From contig JAVYMA010000012.1 of the NCBI GenBank assembly GCA_038740345.1, positions 1-62,187 on the forward strand: DNA of 62,187 nt. The letters run 5' to 3'. The stretch is from Methanomassiliicoccales archaeon. GTDB lineage: Archaea > Thermoplasmatota > Thermoplasmata > Methanomassiliicoccales > UBA472. The notes beneath the pieces were generated by a model. The model had not been told where the DNA came from and made no database searches. It saw only the letters and a list, made by a program, of their open reading frames with translations. Position 1 is the stretch's first letter; the number at the start of each line of letters is the position of its first letter. Below, one piece after another: positions 25,033 through 33,728 of this stretch. Both the position numbers and the translations under genes were made by a program.

Positions 25033-26052
25033 GTGGGGTGGGAGTACATCACCGATGATGACCTGGCGAGCGCAGGCAAGCCACGCATCGTCATCGTCGG
25101 ATGTGGAGGCGGAGGATGCAATTCCGTCGACCGGATGAACGAGATTGGTCTCCAAGGAGTGGAGACTATAGCCATCAACACCGACCGTCCAGCCCTGGCC
25201 AAGATCAAAGCTCACAGACGTCTCCTCATCGGGCAAGGTATAACCAATGGCAACGGGGCTGGGGCGAATCCAGAAATAGGGAGGGTATGCGCAGAGAATG
25301 CAGCATCAGAGATTTCCAAGTTGCTGCAGGGCGCCTCCCTAACCTTCGTGACGGTAGGTATGGGAGGTGGGACCGGCACTGGAGCCGCACCGGTGATAGC
25401 GGACATAGCTAAAAGGTGTGGCTCCTTGGTCGTCTCCATAGCCACCATGCCCTTCGACATGGAAGGATCAAGGAGCAGGCTGGCCGTCCGAGGGCTTCGC
25501 GCCTTGAGAGCCTGCTCTGATACCTGCCTCGTTCTGGACAACAATCGCCTTTTAGACATGGTGGCCAACCTTCCCTTGCATCAGGCGCTCTCGGTCATGG
25601 ATGAGCTCATATCCGAGATGGTAAAGGGCATAGTGGAAGCTATTACCGAGCGCTCCCTCATAAACCTGGATTTCGCGGACTTAAAGACCATTGTACGTCA
25701 CGGTGGCGTCTCCACGGTGCTTTATGGGGAAAACTCAGATCCCGAAGGCGTGGTCAAGGACGCTCTTAATAATCCTTTACTCGACTATCCTATCTGCAGC
25801 GCCACAGGTGCCCTAGTTCATGTAACGGGGGGAAGCAACCTTACTTTGAAGAGGTTGCATAAAGTGATGAACGCTCTCACATCGAATCTTGATCCTGAGG
25901 CGAATGTGATATTCGGAGCGCGCATGGATGAAAGGTTCGAGGGCACTATAAGGCTAATCGCTGTGGTGACTGGTATAGCGGAGATTGCTGATGAAATCTA
26001 CAACAAAGTGCCTATATCCCAGCGCGAGGTAATATCGCGTTTCACCGTCTAA
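25033..26052 (+). CDS. ftsZ2: Cell division protein FtsZ (FtsZ2 type)
   Basis: About 339 residues from GTG 25033, chosen for GGGGTG at a spacing of six; TTG 25009 is an in-frame alternative. The GTPase loops are intact ([22 protein letters not shown]7 NLDFADL). It lacks the long N-terminal tail of the two minus-strand copies, and its TNGNGAGANPEIGR and MPFDMEGSRSRLAVRGLRAL segments differ clearly from them, which places it in another FtsZ class, most likely FtsZ2. In haloarchaea FtsZ2 drives constriction while FtsZ1 builds the scaffold. It follows the RHH gene closely and should be co-transcribed. Confidence 0.9.
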   Translation: MGWEYITDDDLASAGKPRIVIVGCGGGGCNSVDRMNEIGLQGVETIAINTDRPALAKIKAHRRLLIGQGITNGNGAGANPEIGRVCAENAASEISKLLQGASLTFVTVGMGGGTGTGAAPVIADIAKRCGSLVVSIATMPFDMEGSRSRLAVRGLRALRACSDTCLVLDNNRLLDMVANLPLHQALSVMDELISEMVKGIVEAITERSLINLDFADLKTIVRHGGVSTVLYGENSDPEGVVKDALNNPLLDYPICSATGALVHVTGGSNLTLKRLHKVMNALTSNLDPEANVIFGARMDERFEGTIRLIAVVTGIAEIADEIYNKVPISQREVISRFTV

Positions 26053-26768
26053 GGTCCTTTTCTCTCTTCCAAAGCTCTAATCTTCTTAGCCGCGTCCCCC
26101 AGGACACCCATGATGGTATGGAACTCCCATTTTGTGGGTATGGCCCTACCCATCAGCCTTCTGAACATTATCCTGGTACGCTCCCTGCGGAACTCAGGGT
26201 AATCGATCGCTTGCAAGAGGTCGTCGAAGAATTGGTAGAGCTTCTCCCTCTCCAGCTCATTCGTAACCCTTGGCCCACTCGGCCTGGGCCGCACCTGGAA
26301 CAGCTCATACATTATTATGGACGAGGCATGAGAGAGATTGAGTACAGGATATTGTTCGCTGGCTGGTATATGGACCAGCATATCGCAGCGCATCAGCTCT
26401 TCCTGTCGCAAGCCTGTATCCTCAGGTCCAAAGAGGATGGCGACTCGCCCCTCAAAATCCCTCACCCGCTCCGCGAAATCCTTGGCTGAGACAGGGATGC
26501 GCAAATAATGTTTTTCGCCTGGTGTTATGATGCCGCTGGTACCCACGATCAGGTCGCATTCCTCGACTGCCTGGTCAAAATCCTTTACGATCTTGGCTCC
26601 TCTTAAGATATCACCGGCGTGCTTGGCTCTCTTGTAAGCCTCCTCAGTGATGTGGCATGGATTAACCAAAACCAAATCCTTGAAGTCAAAATTGCCCATG
26701 GATCTCGCTACAGCACCTATGTTACCGTCGTGCTTGGGTGAGACCAGGATTATGCGGAAGACAGGCAT
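26049..26768 (-). CDS. trmJ: tRNA 2'-O-methyltransferase TrmJ
   Basis: A 239-residue SPOUT methyltransferase of the TrmJ family, which methylates the ribose at position 32 of tRNA using SAM. The N-terminal FRIILVSPKHDGNIGAVARSM and the knotted C-terminal motifs LFGPEDTGLRQEEL and VLNLSHASSIIMYEL are diagnostic. A helical tail for dimer and tRNA contacts follows. It overlaps the convergent ftsZ2 by 4 bases and diverges from the TruA-type synthase, another tRNA-modification gene. Confidence 0.9.
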   Translation of the reverse strand: MPVFRIILVSPKHDGNIGAVARSMGNFDFKDLVLVNPCHITEEAYKRAKHAGDILRGAKIVKDFDQAVEECDLIVGTSGIITPGEKHYLRIPVSAKDFAERVRDFEGRVAILFGPEDTGLRQEELMRCDMLVHIPASEQYPVLNLSHASSIIMYELFQVRPRPSGPRVTNELEREKLYQFFDDLLQAIDYPEFRRERTRIMFRRLMGRAIPTKWEFHTIMGVLGDAAKKIRALEERKGP

Positions 26769-26812
26769 GTAAGCGAAATCTAAATGCCACCTGCATACTT
26801 AACCGTGATGTC

Positions 26813-27601
26813 ATGACCTGGAGAGCAGCGGTCAAATTGGCCTATGATGGTCAGGACTTCTTTGGTTCTCAGCGTCAGCCAGAGGTACCGACAGTAGAAG
26901 CTGAGGTCATAAGAGCGCTGCGCCGCATTAAAGCCATAGAAGACCCGCAAACGGCGAGATTCCGTACTGCTAGCCGCACGGACAGAGGCGTTAGTGCCTT
27001 AGGCAACGTGGTGGCTTTCGACACTTCCTTCCGCGGGCGGTCCCTTCTTAAAGCTCTAAACGCGGTCTCAGAAAGTGTTTTCTTCTATGCTTGGGCCGAA
27101 GTTCCCAAGAACTTCTCGCCCAGGCGCGCCCAGGCGCGCTGGTATCGCTACTTCCTTCCTTGCCAGGGCCTCGACATATCCCGCGTGGAAAAATGCGCTG
27201 GGCTTTTCCTCGGTGAACATGATTTCCGTCGCTTCTGCAAACCCGATGGGTGGTCCAGCGTAAGAACTCTAGATAAATTATCGGTTACGCCCACGGGCGA
27301 TTTTTTAGTCATAGACTTGGAGGCCAGAGAGTTCCTTCGCAACATGGTTCGACGAATTGTCGCTGCCCTCCGAGAGGTGGGAGCCGGAAGGAGGCACGAA
27401 GAGGATGTACGGAGAGCATTGGAGGGTGAGGACATCCAATTCGGTCTAGCCCCACCTGAGAAGCTTTGGCTTATGGACGTTAGGTATCCCTTCGAATTCA
27501 CGGTGGCGGCTCCTCCGGGCCTTCTCGCCCTTGTAAAGGAGCGCTCGCAGAGCGCCAAGCTGAAGCTTTCCTTTTACGATTCTTTGGCGTCAAGATTCTA
27601 G
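26813..27601 (+). CDS. truA: tRNA pseudouridine synthase, TruA family
   Basis: About 262 residues from ATG 26813; the frame upstream to 26738 lies over the divergent trmJ start and is not family-like. The start MTWRAAVKLAYDGQDFFGSQRQP and the catalytic loop FRTASRTDRGVSALGNVV, with the nucleophilic Asp, identify TruA. The C-terminal half has ARWYRYFLP and FLRNMVRRIVAALREVGAG. The enzyme makes pseudouridine in the anticodon arm (positions 38-40). It diverges from trmJ. Confidence 0.9.
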   Translation: MTWRAAVKLAYDGQDFFGSQRQPEVPTVEAEVIRALRRIKAIEDPQTARFRTASRTDRGVSALGNVVAFDTSFRGRSLLKALNAVSESVFFYAWAEVPKNFSPRRAQARWYRYFLPCQGLDISRVEKCAGLFLGEHDFRRFCKPDGWSSVRTLDKLSVTPTGDFLVIDLEAREFLRNMVRRIVAALREVGAGRRHEEDVRRALEGEDIQFGLAPPEKLWLMDVRYPFEFTVAAPPGLLALVKERSQSAKLKLSFYDSLASRF

Positions 27602-27807
27602 ATTTCTACCCACCGCTTATCAACCTTAAGAATAGCTATAAACTATTGTTGAGTATGCTCCAGTCGGTTTTTTATAATCAGGCGTAGGTGTCTCCTTGCC
27701 TCTATAGGGGCACGGTAGGGAAAGAAGGTTCACGGGGACGCTTCTCCCCATCCCTCACATCCAACCTCAAAGAATGTTTTATTGTCGACTTCTCATCTGC
27801 TTAACTG
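27602..27807. other. Intergenic region with several TATA boxes; possible small RNA
   Basis: TATA-like elements occur at about 27632-27644 (AGCTATAAACTA), 27667-27679 (TTTTTTATAATC) and 27775-27784 (TGTTTTATTG). The last fits a leaderless start of the AK6 gene at 27808. Between them, 27690-27760 is G/C-richer and can fold (TGCCTC/GGGGCA with a TATA loop; GGGGA/TCCCC). A short noncoding transcript is possible but not proven; no ORF is supported. Confidence 0.3.
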
Positions 27808-28332
27808 ATGATAGCCTTGAGCGGCACGCCTGGGACGGGGAAGACTTCGGTGGGCGAAGAATTAGCCAAAAGAGGCCATTGCGTAATCGAGCTGAATCGC
27901 TTCATTCAGAACAAAGGTCTTTTGGGAGGGATAGACCGGAAACGATGCAGCTATGAAGTCGATATCGAAGAACTGGCCTCTGCCATGTCGCATGAAGACA
28001 TTCCCGAAGGAGCCATCGTCATAGGCCATTTTGCGCACGAGCTCGATGTGGAATACATCATCGTTTTACGTTGTCGTCCCAGTGTGTTGAGAAGCAGGCT
28101 AGAGATGCGAGGCTACCCGGAGCATAAAATTAGGGAGAATTTGGAGGCAGAAGCTTTGGATGTCATCTTGATAGAGGCATTGGATACGGGAAAGGAAGTT
28201 CTGGAGATAGATACCACCAACCGCTCAGTGAAGGAGACGGCGGATGCAGTGGAGGAGATATTGGGAGGAGAAAAGAAGAAGTACGAAGCTGGTCATCTTG
28301 ACTGGAGCGAAGAGGTGTTGGATTGGTTCTAG
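27808..28332 (+). CDS. Adenylate kinase AK6/Fap7 family
   Basis: A 174-residue P-loop kinase with the Walker A motif SGTPGTGKTS at residues ~5-14. It has the Fap7/hCINAP layout: a short NMP-binding part (VIELNRFIQNKGLLGG, then VDIEEL), VIGHFAHEL and the LRCRPSVLRSRLEMRGYPEHKIRENLEAE lid region. AK6 proteins have adenylate kinase/ATPase activity, and in eukaryotes and archaea help late 30S/40S maturation with ribosomal protein S11 (uS11). The final 10 bases overlap the next gene. Confidence 0.9.
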   Translation: MIALSGTPGTGKTSVGEELAKRGHCVIELNRFIQNKGLLGGIDRKRCSYEVDIEELASAMSHEDIPEGAIVIGHFAHELDVEYIIVLRCRPSVLRSRLEMRGYPEHKIRENLEAEALDVILIEALDTGKEVLEIDTTNRSVKETADAVEEILGGEKKKYEAGHLDWSEEVLDWF

Positions 28333-28958
28333 ATGCCCAGCGCAAGAAGGCTGAATTCATATTGGAGCCAGCTGCCCGCGCATTCGCTGACATCAACCCT
28401 AATCTTATCTCTCTATCATCTCTGTTGCTTGCGGCTCTAGCAGCTTTGCTAATCTATCTCTCTTATCAGCACCTCACCATCGCATTCCTTTCCCTCGCCT
28501 CTCTCATCATCCTTCTAAGCGGTTTCCTCGATGCCCTGGATGGAAAAGTGGCTAGATTGTCAGGTAAAGCAGGTAAGAGAGGGGACTTCGTGGATCATGT
28601 TATCGACAGATATGCTGATGTCCTTATGATAGGAGCCGTAGCCTTCAGTGCGTGGTGCGATCCGTACCTGGGTATTCTAGCCATGGTAGGTGTTCTCCTG
28701 ACTTCGTATATGGGCACTCAGGCCCAGGCGGTGGGCATTGGGAGGCAATATGCGGGACTGTTGGGAAGAGCGGACCGCTTGGTGCTAATGGTGATAGCAT
28801 GCGTCGTTCAGGCCGTGCTAGAAGCATACGGCATCAGAACTTTGGACTTCGCGTCCTTATCACTCACAATTTTTGAGATCATGATGATATGGTTCGCTGT
28901 GGTGGGCAATCTGACTGCATTGCAACGTGCCTATGGCACTTGGAGAGCCTTGAAATAG
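28323..28958 (+). CDS. CDP-alcohol phosphatidyltransferase (archaetidylinositol-phosphate synthase-like)
   Basis: A 211-residue membrane enzyme with about six hydrophobic segments. The family motif D-x2-D-G-x2-A-R-x8-G-x3-D-x3-D is exact (DALDGKVARLSGKAGKRGDF, then DHVIDR). Relatives transfer an alcohol phosphate onto CDP-archaeol; the closest known archaeal enzyme of this shape makes archaetidylinositol phosphate, but serine or glycerol-phosphate acceptors cannot be excluded. Translation starts at TTG 28323, eight bases inside AK6, after GAGGTG; no in-frame ATG is near. Translational coupling with AK6 is likely. Confidence 0.82.
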   Translation: MVLDAQRKKAEFILEPAARAFADINPNLISLSSLLLAALAALLIYLSYQHLTIAFLSLASLIILLSGFLDALDGKVARLSGKAGKRGDFVDHVIDRYADVLMIGAVAFSAWCDPYLGILAMVGVLLTSYMGTQAQAVGIGRQYAGLLGRADRLVLMVIACVVQAVLEAYGIRTLDFASLSLTIFEIMMIWFAVVGNLTALQRAYGTWRALK

Positions 28959-29099
28959 AGCTCGCCTTCGATTTGGGGTTATGGTCATAAAGACATAACC
29001 TAGCATATTATTGAGAGTTGATGCTAACCCGCATATCTCAACGCACTTTCTATTGAAAAAGGTGGGTGTGCTATAACTCCAACTCGCAATTCAGTAGCA

Positions 29100-29132
29100 T
29101 TACGTTGAAGACGTAACGAACATTCTTTTTTT
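29100..29132 (+). terminator. Hairpin plus T-run after the phosphatidyltransferase gene
   Basis: TTACGT (29100-29105), TGAAG, ACGTAA (29111-29116), then a run of seven T (29126-29132). This fits a terminator for the plus-strand AK6 operon. The gap 28959-29130 also has a weak GTTATG/CATAAC repeat near 28980 and no gene. Confidence 0.6.
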
Positions 29133-30285
29133 ATGTCTCAGGTTTGGGATTTGAGCTGCTTGCTTTTTGGTTAGGTGGGACTCCTGCTTGGAGTCGCATC
29201 GGCTTCTCTTTAGAGATGACCTTCGAATGGTCCTCTTCCTTCATTGGCTGCCTTCTTTTCTTTCTTAAACGATAGCGATAGTATATGAGAGGGTGCTTGA
29301 CCCATTCCAACTTGCACAAATCATCAGCGTTGAAGCAAACAGCATTAGTCCTCATGGTCGAGCATTCAGGAGGGGTATAAGTAGTGCCAGATATCTCTCC
29401 CGTAATATGGTTTATCTGATATTTGGTCTTAGACTCGTCGAAATCAGGTGATCCGGAGAAGATTCTCAATATCTCTTCTCTGCTCAGACCTATTGCGTAT
29501 AGAAAAGAGGTGAGGGCGAACCTGCCTGGGTGTGAAATGTTCTCCCCTGCTTGGGCCAAAGCCACCAGGCGCCTCATACACGGGGGGAAGCATTCCACAT
29601 CAGCTTCTCCCAAGTCTTCTGCCTGATAGCGATCTTTCATCTCTTCAGCAAGCCTTCGCAATTCTACCACATCAGGACGAAGCGCATCCATCATCCATTT
29701 GTTAACAGGCAAAGGCAACTCATCCTCTATTTTATCGTAGAGAGCCTGTTCCAGTACTCTAGCGAAGCTCGTTTTAGGCAGCGAAACCATTCCTCTCTTA
29801 ACTTCTGTATTAACTAACTTCCACTTCCTGTCCCTCAGCGAGGATGTAAGGCGCAGGAAGTCCGAGAAGTGTAGTCTAGGGATACCTTCAATCAATTCCG
29901 CTTGCACGCCCAATTCTTGGGCGATTTGCATGAGCAGCTCCATTTTTTCAGTCTGCATCCGTTCGTAAGCGGTTTTAGCCTCTGCCAGGGCATAGCGACG
30001 GATAAGGAACCCATCCCCCACGCACGAGACTAGGATGCGCGCCAAGGGGTAGCTCAGGACCTCCTGCAGCCTTTCCTCTTCAGTGGCCATAGGATTATCG
30101 CTAACCCTGCCTGATTCGATGGCGCTCAGCACCCGCTTCTTTCCTCTTGTCCTCGCTTCCTGGAGCGCTGTTTTGAGAAGGAGATCCTCCAGCTCTATGC
30201 CAGACTGTTTCACCATCTCCCCCGCGCCTTTAAGGAAGGGATAGCGGGCTAGCTCCTTCGAATTCATCATGCAAGCTAAGACCAA
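29131..30285 (-). CDS. priL: DNA primase large subunit PriL
   Basis: A 384-residue archaeal/eukaryotic-type primase large subunit. The N-terminal helical domain contacts PriS. The C-terminal iron-sulfur domain shows the four expected cysteines in CFPPCMRRL, TPPECSTMRTNAVC and DLCKLEWVKHPLIYY. PriL regulates initiation and primer length. A ~50-residue Lys/Pro/Ser-rich tail follows the Fe-S domain and looks disordered. The start may be the Met six codons in (MNSKELARYPF). The catalytic subunit PriS is not in the window. Confidence 0.92.
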   Translation of the reverse strand: MVLACMMNSKELARYPFLKGAGEMVKQSGIELEDLLLKTALQEARTRGKKRVLSAIESGRVSDNPMATEEERLQEVLSYPLARILVSCVGDGFLIRRYALAEAKTAYERMQTEKMELLMQIAQELGVQAELIEGIPRLHFSDFLRLTSSLRDRKWKLVNTEVKRGMVSLPKTSFARVLEQALYDKIEDELPLPVNKWMMDALRPDVVELRRLAEEMKDRYQAEDLGEADVECFPPCMRRLVALAQAGENISHPGRFALTSFLYAIGLSREEILRIFSGSPDFDESKTKYQINHITGEISGTTYTPPECSTMRTNAVCFNADDLCKLEWVKHPLIYYRYRLRKKRRQPMKEEDHSKVISKEKPMRLQAGVPPNQKASSSNPKPET

Positions 30286-30306
30286 AGGTCCATAAAAGCC
30301 TCGCTC

Positions 30307-31911
30307 TCAATCACCTAACGAGAGGAAAGGCGCAATCGAGGCGGCTATCGAGGAATCATCCAACTGTGAGGCTAACTCTTGCAGATTGGAATATGGGCGC
30401 CCCTTCACCAAACGGCTTGCCCTCTTTAACCCAATAGACGGTAGAGAAGCCAACGCGGCCAGGGGACATGTATTAGGGTCCAAGGGGTATTCCACCGCGG
30501 TAACGCTTCTCTCTCCCCATCCCACCACTTTGCAATCCACGAAGCGCCCAAGCTGCAGGGGATATTCGAAGCCAACCAAAATAGGATATGTTCCCACCTG
30601 TCTACCAAAGGTATGATTACCCTCGTAAATCTCGGTGTACACTTTGCTAAGCCGGGACCCTAAGGGGAGCATCTCCTGTAGAAGAGGCTTATCTATCTCT
30701 AATCTTACCTTTTCCTTGAAGCGCAGGAAATCGGAGTGAGAAATGCGGCGTTTGAAATGGCGTCTTATAGGGCTTACCTGACGTATGTTGATTCGCCTTA
30801 ACCAGAGCCCTTCCCTCCTCACTTCTCTAAGGAATTCCAAGTTCAATCTCAGGGTCTCTTTTGACTCACCATCCAGACCGATGATGAAATTCAATCCAGG
30901 TAGTAGCTTTGGAAGGCCTGTAGGTCCTATTTCCCTACCGATTTGATTGATGAGCTTAATTGCTTCCAAAGTCTGCTCGGGAGTAGCATTGAGATTATTG
31001 GCCTCAGCCACGGCGGGGTCAGCGCTCTCCAGGCCCAGTGCCAGCACATTCCCACTAGTGCAATACCTTACTATACTATGGAGAATTTCCGCGGATTTCT
31101 CGGCATGAGTGGCGATTACCGCAGGATTTGCGTTATCGAGATGGAGCACATCCACTCCGAGCGCATTAATCCCTTGGAGGAGCTCATCGACAGCCTGGGG
31201 ATTAGGTGTAGGCGTTTCACTCTCCCCCTCAGACATGTAACACAGGAAGCAGGTCTGTGCTCCCAAGCGGAAATTGCGCACTCCTAGGCGGTGGAGTTCT
31301 TTCACTTCCAATATGATATCTTTCGGCCTGCGGTGCACAGGCTTTCCCTTCAGGGGCTCAACGCAGAATGAACATCCGCCACTTGAATAGCGCACGCATC
31401 CCCTGAAGGTCTCGATCTCTGCGATTAGGGGCTGTGGGAAATCGGGGTGCGCCATGACAGCGGACGCGCCTTTTCTCAGCCAATCTTCCCATTCTTGAGG
31501 TGTGCGCCAACGCTCATTCGGCTCTAAGCCATTCAGAAAGTCGAATAGCATAGCAGCGGGGTCTTTGCGAGACACTAGATTGAAGGACCTCTTGTCGAGC
31601 GTATCATCCAAAGCTGCAGGTCCTCCCAGAAGCTTATTCCCGCGGAAATTAGAGGCTATTCTGATGATTTCTTTACCTGAAGCCGGAGCTGCCCTTAGAT
31701 ACCTGCCAGGGACGGCAGTACCTCCCAATACCACAAGCACCTCTCCCTCGGGCAAACTCCCGCGCCTAACATGATCTATAGTCACAACCATTACCTCGGA
31801 GCCAGCAGATATGGCGGCGCCAGCGGTAGCTCGAAGCAAGGGGGAGCTGTAGGGCGGGACGCCTAAAGAAGCCGGCTCGTCAATGTATCCATCTAAGATG
31901 ACTACCTTCAT
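30307..31911 (-). CDS. Radical SAM protein with C-terminal helix-hairpin-helix (COG1031-like)
   Basis: A 534-residue archaeal protein. The N-terminal ~170 residues resemble a cobalamin-binding-like Rossmann region (MKVVILDGYIDEP, VLVVLGGTAVPGRYL). The radical SAM core has cysteines in FRGCVRYSSGGCSFCVEP, where the spacing is C-x7-C-x2-C instead of C-x3-C-x2-C, typical of this group. The end (LASLPSIGLKRASRLVKGRPY) is a helix-hairpin-helix that suggests nucleic-acid contact. The reaction is unknown; the family is widespread in archaea. It precedes priL by 21 bases on the same strand. TCTAAG/CTTAGA (31922-31938) lies just before its start. Confidence 0.82.
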   Translation of the reverse strand: MKVVILDGYIDEPASLGVPPYSSPLLRATAGAAISAGSEVMVVTIDHVRRGSLPEGEVLVVLGGTAVPGRYLRAAPASGKEIIRIASNFRGNKLLGGPAALDDTLDKRSFNLVSRKDPAAMLFDFLNGLEPNERWRTPQEWEDWLRKGASAVMAHPDFPQPLIAEIETFRGCVRYSSGGCSFCVEPLKGKPVHRRPKDIILEVKELHRLGVRNFRLGAQTCFLCYMSEGESETPTPNPQAVDELLQGINALGVDVLHLDNANPAVIATHAEKSAEILHSIVRYCTSGNVLALGLESADPAVAEANNLNATPEQTLEAIKLINQIGREIGPTGLPKLLPGLNFIIGLDGESKETLRLNLEFLREVRREGLWLRRINIRQVSPIRRHFKRRISHSDFLRFKEKVRLEIDKPLLQEMLPLGSRLSKVYTEIYEGNHTFGRQVGTYPILVGFEYPLQLGRFVDCKVVGWGERSVTAVEYPLDPNTCPLAALASLPSIGLKRASRLVKGRPYSNLQELASQLDDSSIAASIAPFLSLGD

Positions 31912-32320
31912 TTCACCTCACTCTAAGTCATTCTTAGATATCAAATCCGCTCCTTAGCCATCGCTTCAATCAGAATAGAAGCCAGTAAAACCCATTTTCG
32001 ATTCTCTTAAAGGACTCCTACGTGAAAAGGAGATTTAAATTAAAGTAATAATATTTGAAAGACAAACTAATGATTAATAAATAATAATAAGCAATAAGCA
32101 TTCGAATAAATAATTATGGTTATATAAAAATTAAATATAAAAATATAAAATTAAATTTACATATAAAATAACGCTACTGGCATTAATTAAAAGTTAATCT
32201 TTTTTACGTGATACATTGAGCCGTGACATCGATGTACATGCTACTCAACCAGATATAAAGTCTATATGATTAAATATCTGCCTCTGGAATGAAAATAATG
32301 TCGAGTAGGTCGGTGTTGAT
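31912..32320. other. Gene-free gap with an AT-rich island (about 32030-32220)
   Basis: About 190 bases here are made almost only of A and T, with many AATAATA, TTAAATA and TATAAAA words, quite unlike the rest of the window. No ORF or clear palindrome was found inside. At the right edge AGATATAAAG (about 32250-32260) is a possible TATA box for the malic-enzyme remnant. The island may be a promoter-rich spacer, an unwinding element or a scar; sequence alone does not tell. Confidence 0.5.
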
Positions 32321-33667
32321 ATGGACGAAGTGCCCCTTCCCCAAAGGCCTGATATTGATGCGCACAATGAGATAGCTATAGAGGAAAAATGGAGAAAAGC
32401 GAATGAGCCGGCACTTCTCGCGTCGAAGAAACATCTTTTCTATAGGGGAAAATTGGCATAGCCCCAAAGTGTCCCGTGAGAGATGTTTGCGACTTCGCGA
32501 CATGGTATACGCCTGGAGTTGCAGAGCCATGCAAAGAGATCGAGAATGATCCTTCGTTAGCTTATCTTTATACAAATAAATGGAATATGGTAGCTGTCGT
32601 TACGGACGGAACAAGAGTGCTTGGCCTAGGTGATATCGGCCCTCTAGCTAGTCTTCCTGTTATGGAAGGAAAGCCCCTCATCTTCAAGCACTTGGGGGGG
32701 ATTGGACGCGGTTCCTATTTGTCTGGCCACGAAAGAAGAGGAAGAAATCGTCCGCACAGTGGAATTGTTGTCCCCTTCTTTCGGGGGAATCAATCTAGAA
32801 GATATATTCCAGCCTAAATGCTTCCGTATATTGGATTCTCTTAGATCCAGTTTGGACATTCCTGTTTGGCATGACGATCAGCAAGGAACCGCAACTGTTG
32901 TTCTAGCCGCTCTAATCAACTCTCTCAAGTTGGTGGGGAAGAGTATTTAGAAAATCGACATCGCCATGATAGGTGCGGGAGCGGCTAATATGGCAATCTC
33001 TCGCCTACTGGTAGCTGCTGGCGCAGATATTGGCAGGATTGTTATGACTGATTCCCGCGGTATACTTGGTCCGTGGCGCAAGGAGTTGAAGAGAGATTAT
33101 CGAGAAAAATGGGACATCGCTATCCATTCAAACAGGGAAGGAAAAGTGGGAGGAGTTAGCGAAGCGATCAAAGATGCGGATGTGGTGATAGCAGCTTCAC
33201 GGCCAGGCCCAGGAATAGTGACCAAAAGCATGGTGGCCTCGATGGCCGACTATGCCATCGTGTTCGCGACCGCTAACCCTATACCTGAAATTTGGCCCTG
33301 GGAAGCCATGGAGGCAGGGGCGAAGATTGTATCCACTGGGCGTTCGGATTTTCCCAATCAGGTGAATAACTCCTTGGCTTTCCCGGCAATCTTCAGGGGG
33401 GTTCTCGATGTTAGGGCTAGCTCTATTACCGAAGAGATGTGCTTAGCCGCAGCAATGGAATTGGCACTTGCCGCCGAGGAAAAGGGTCTTTCTCCTTCAT
33501 GCATCATCCCGTCGATGGCGGATTGGGAGGTCTTCCCAAGAGTGGCGGTCGCCGTGGGCATGAAGGCCATAGAGCAAGGGGTGGCAAAGAATATACTTGG
33601 AAAGAAAGAACTCAACCTAAATGTTCACTTTATTATTTCCCGCGCCCGCCAAGAAATGGAGGCCTAG
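32321..33667 (+). pseudogene. Malic enzyme (NAD(P)-dependent), disrupted
   Basis: Three pieces of one malic enzyme lie in order. Piece one (32321 to ~32450) reads in one frame to LFYRGK. Continuation GIAPKCPVRDV needs an extra base in the A-run at 32449-32452. The second piece ([30 protein letters not shown]) runs to the seven-G run at 32694-32700, where removing one G restores [12 protein letters not shown]. An in-frame TAG at 32948-32950 then interrupts LVGKSI/KIDIAMIGAGAANMAI before the Rossmann NAD site. The rest, including the cofactor domain, is intact to 33667. The enzyme oxidatively decarboxylates malate to pyruvate. Both frameshifts are in homopolymers, so sequencing error remains possible for those, less so for the TAG. 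Confidence 0.8.
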
Positions 33668-33728
33668 ATGAAGGCTGGTGTAATCCCTGCCATGCCAGAA
33701 TGAATTCTCATCTAATAGTCGAGAATCC

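Noticed and set aside
32948-32950. In-frame TAG in malic enzyme as a pyrrolysine codon
   Set aside because: At least seven genes here end in TAG (window-start gene, antiporter, TruA, AK6, phosphatidyltransferase, NusA and malic enzyme itself), so TAG is an ordinary stop. The same gene also has two frameshifts, which decay explains better.
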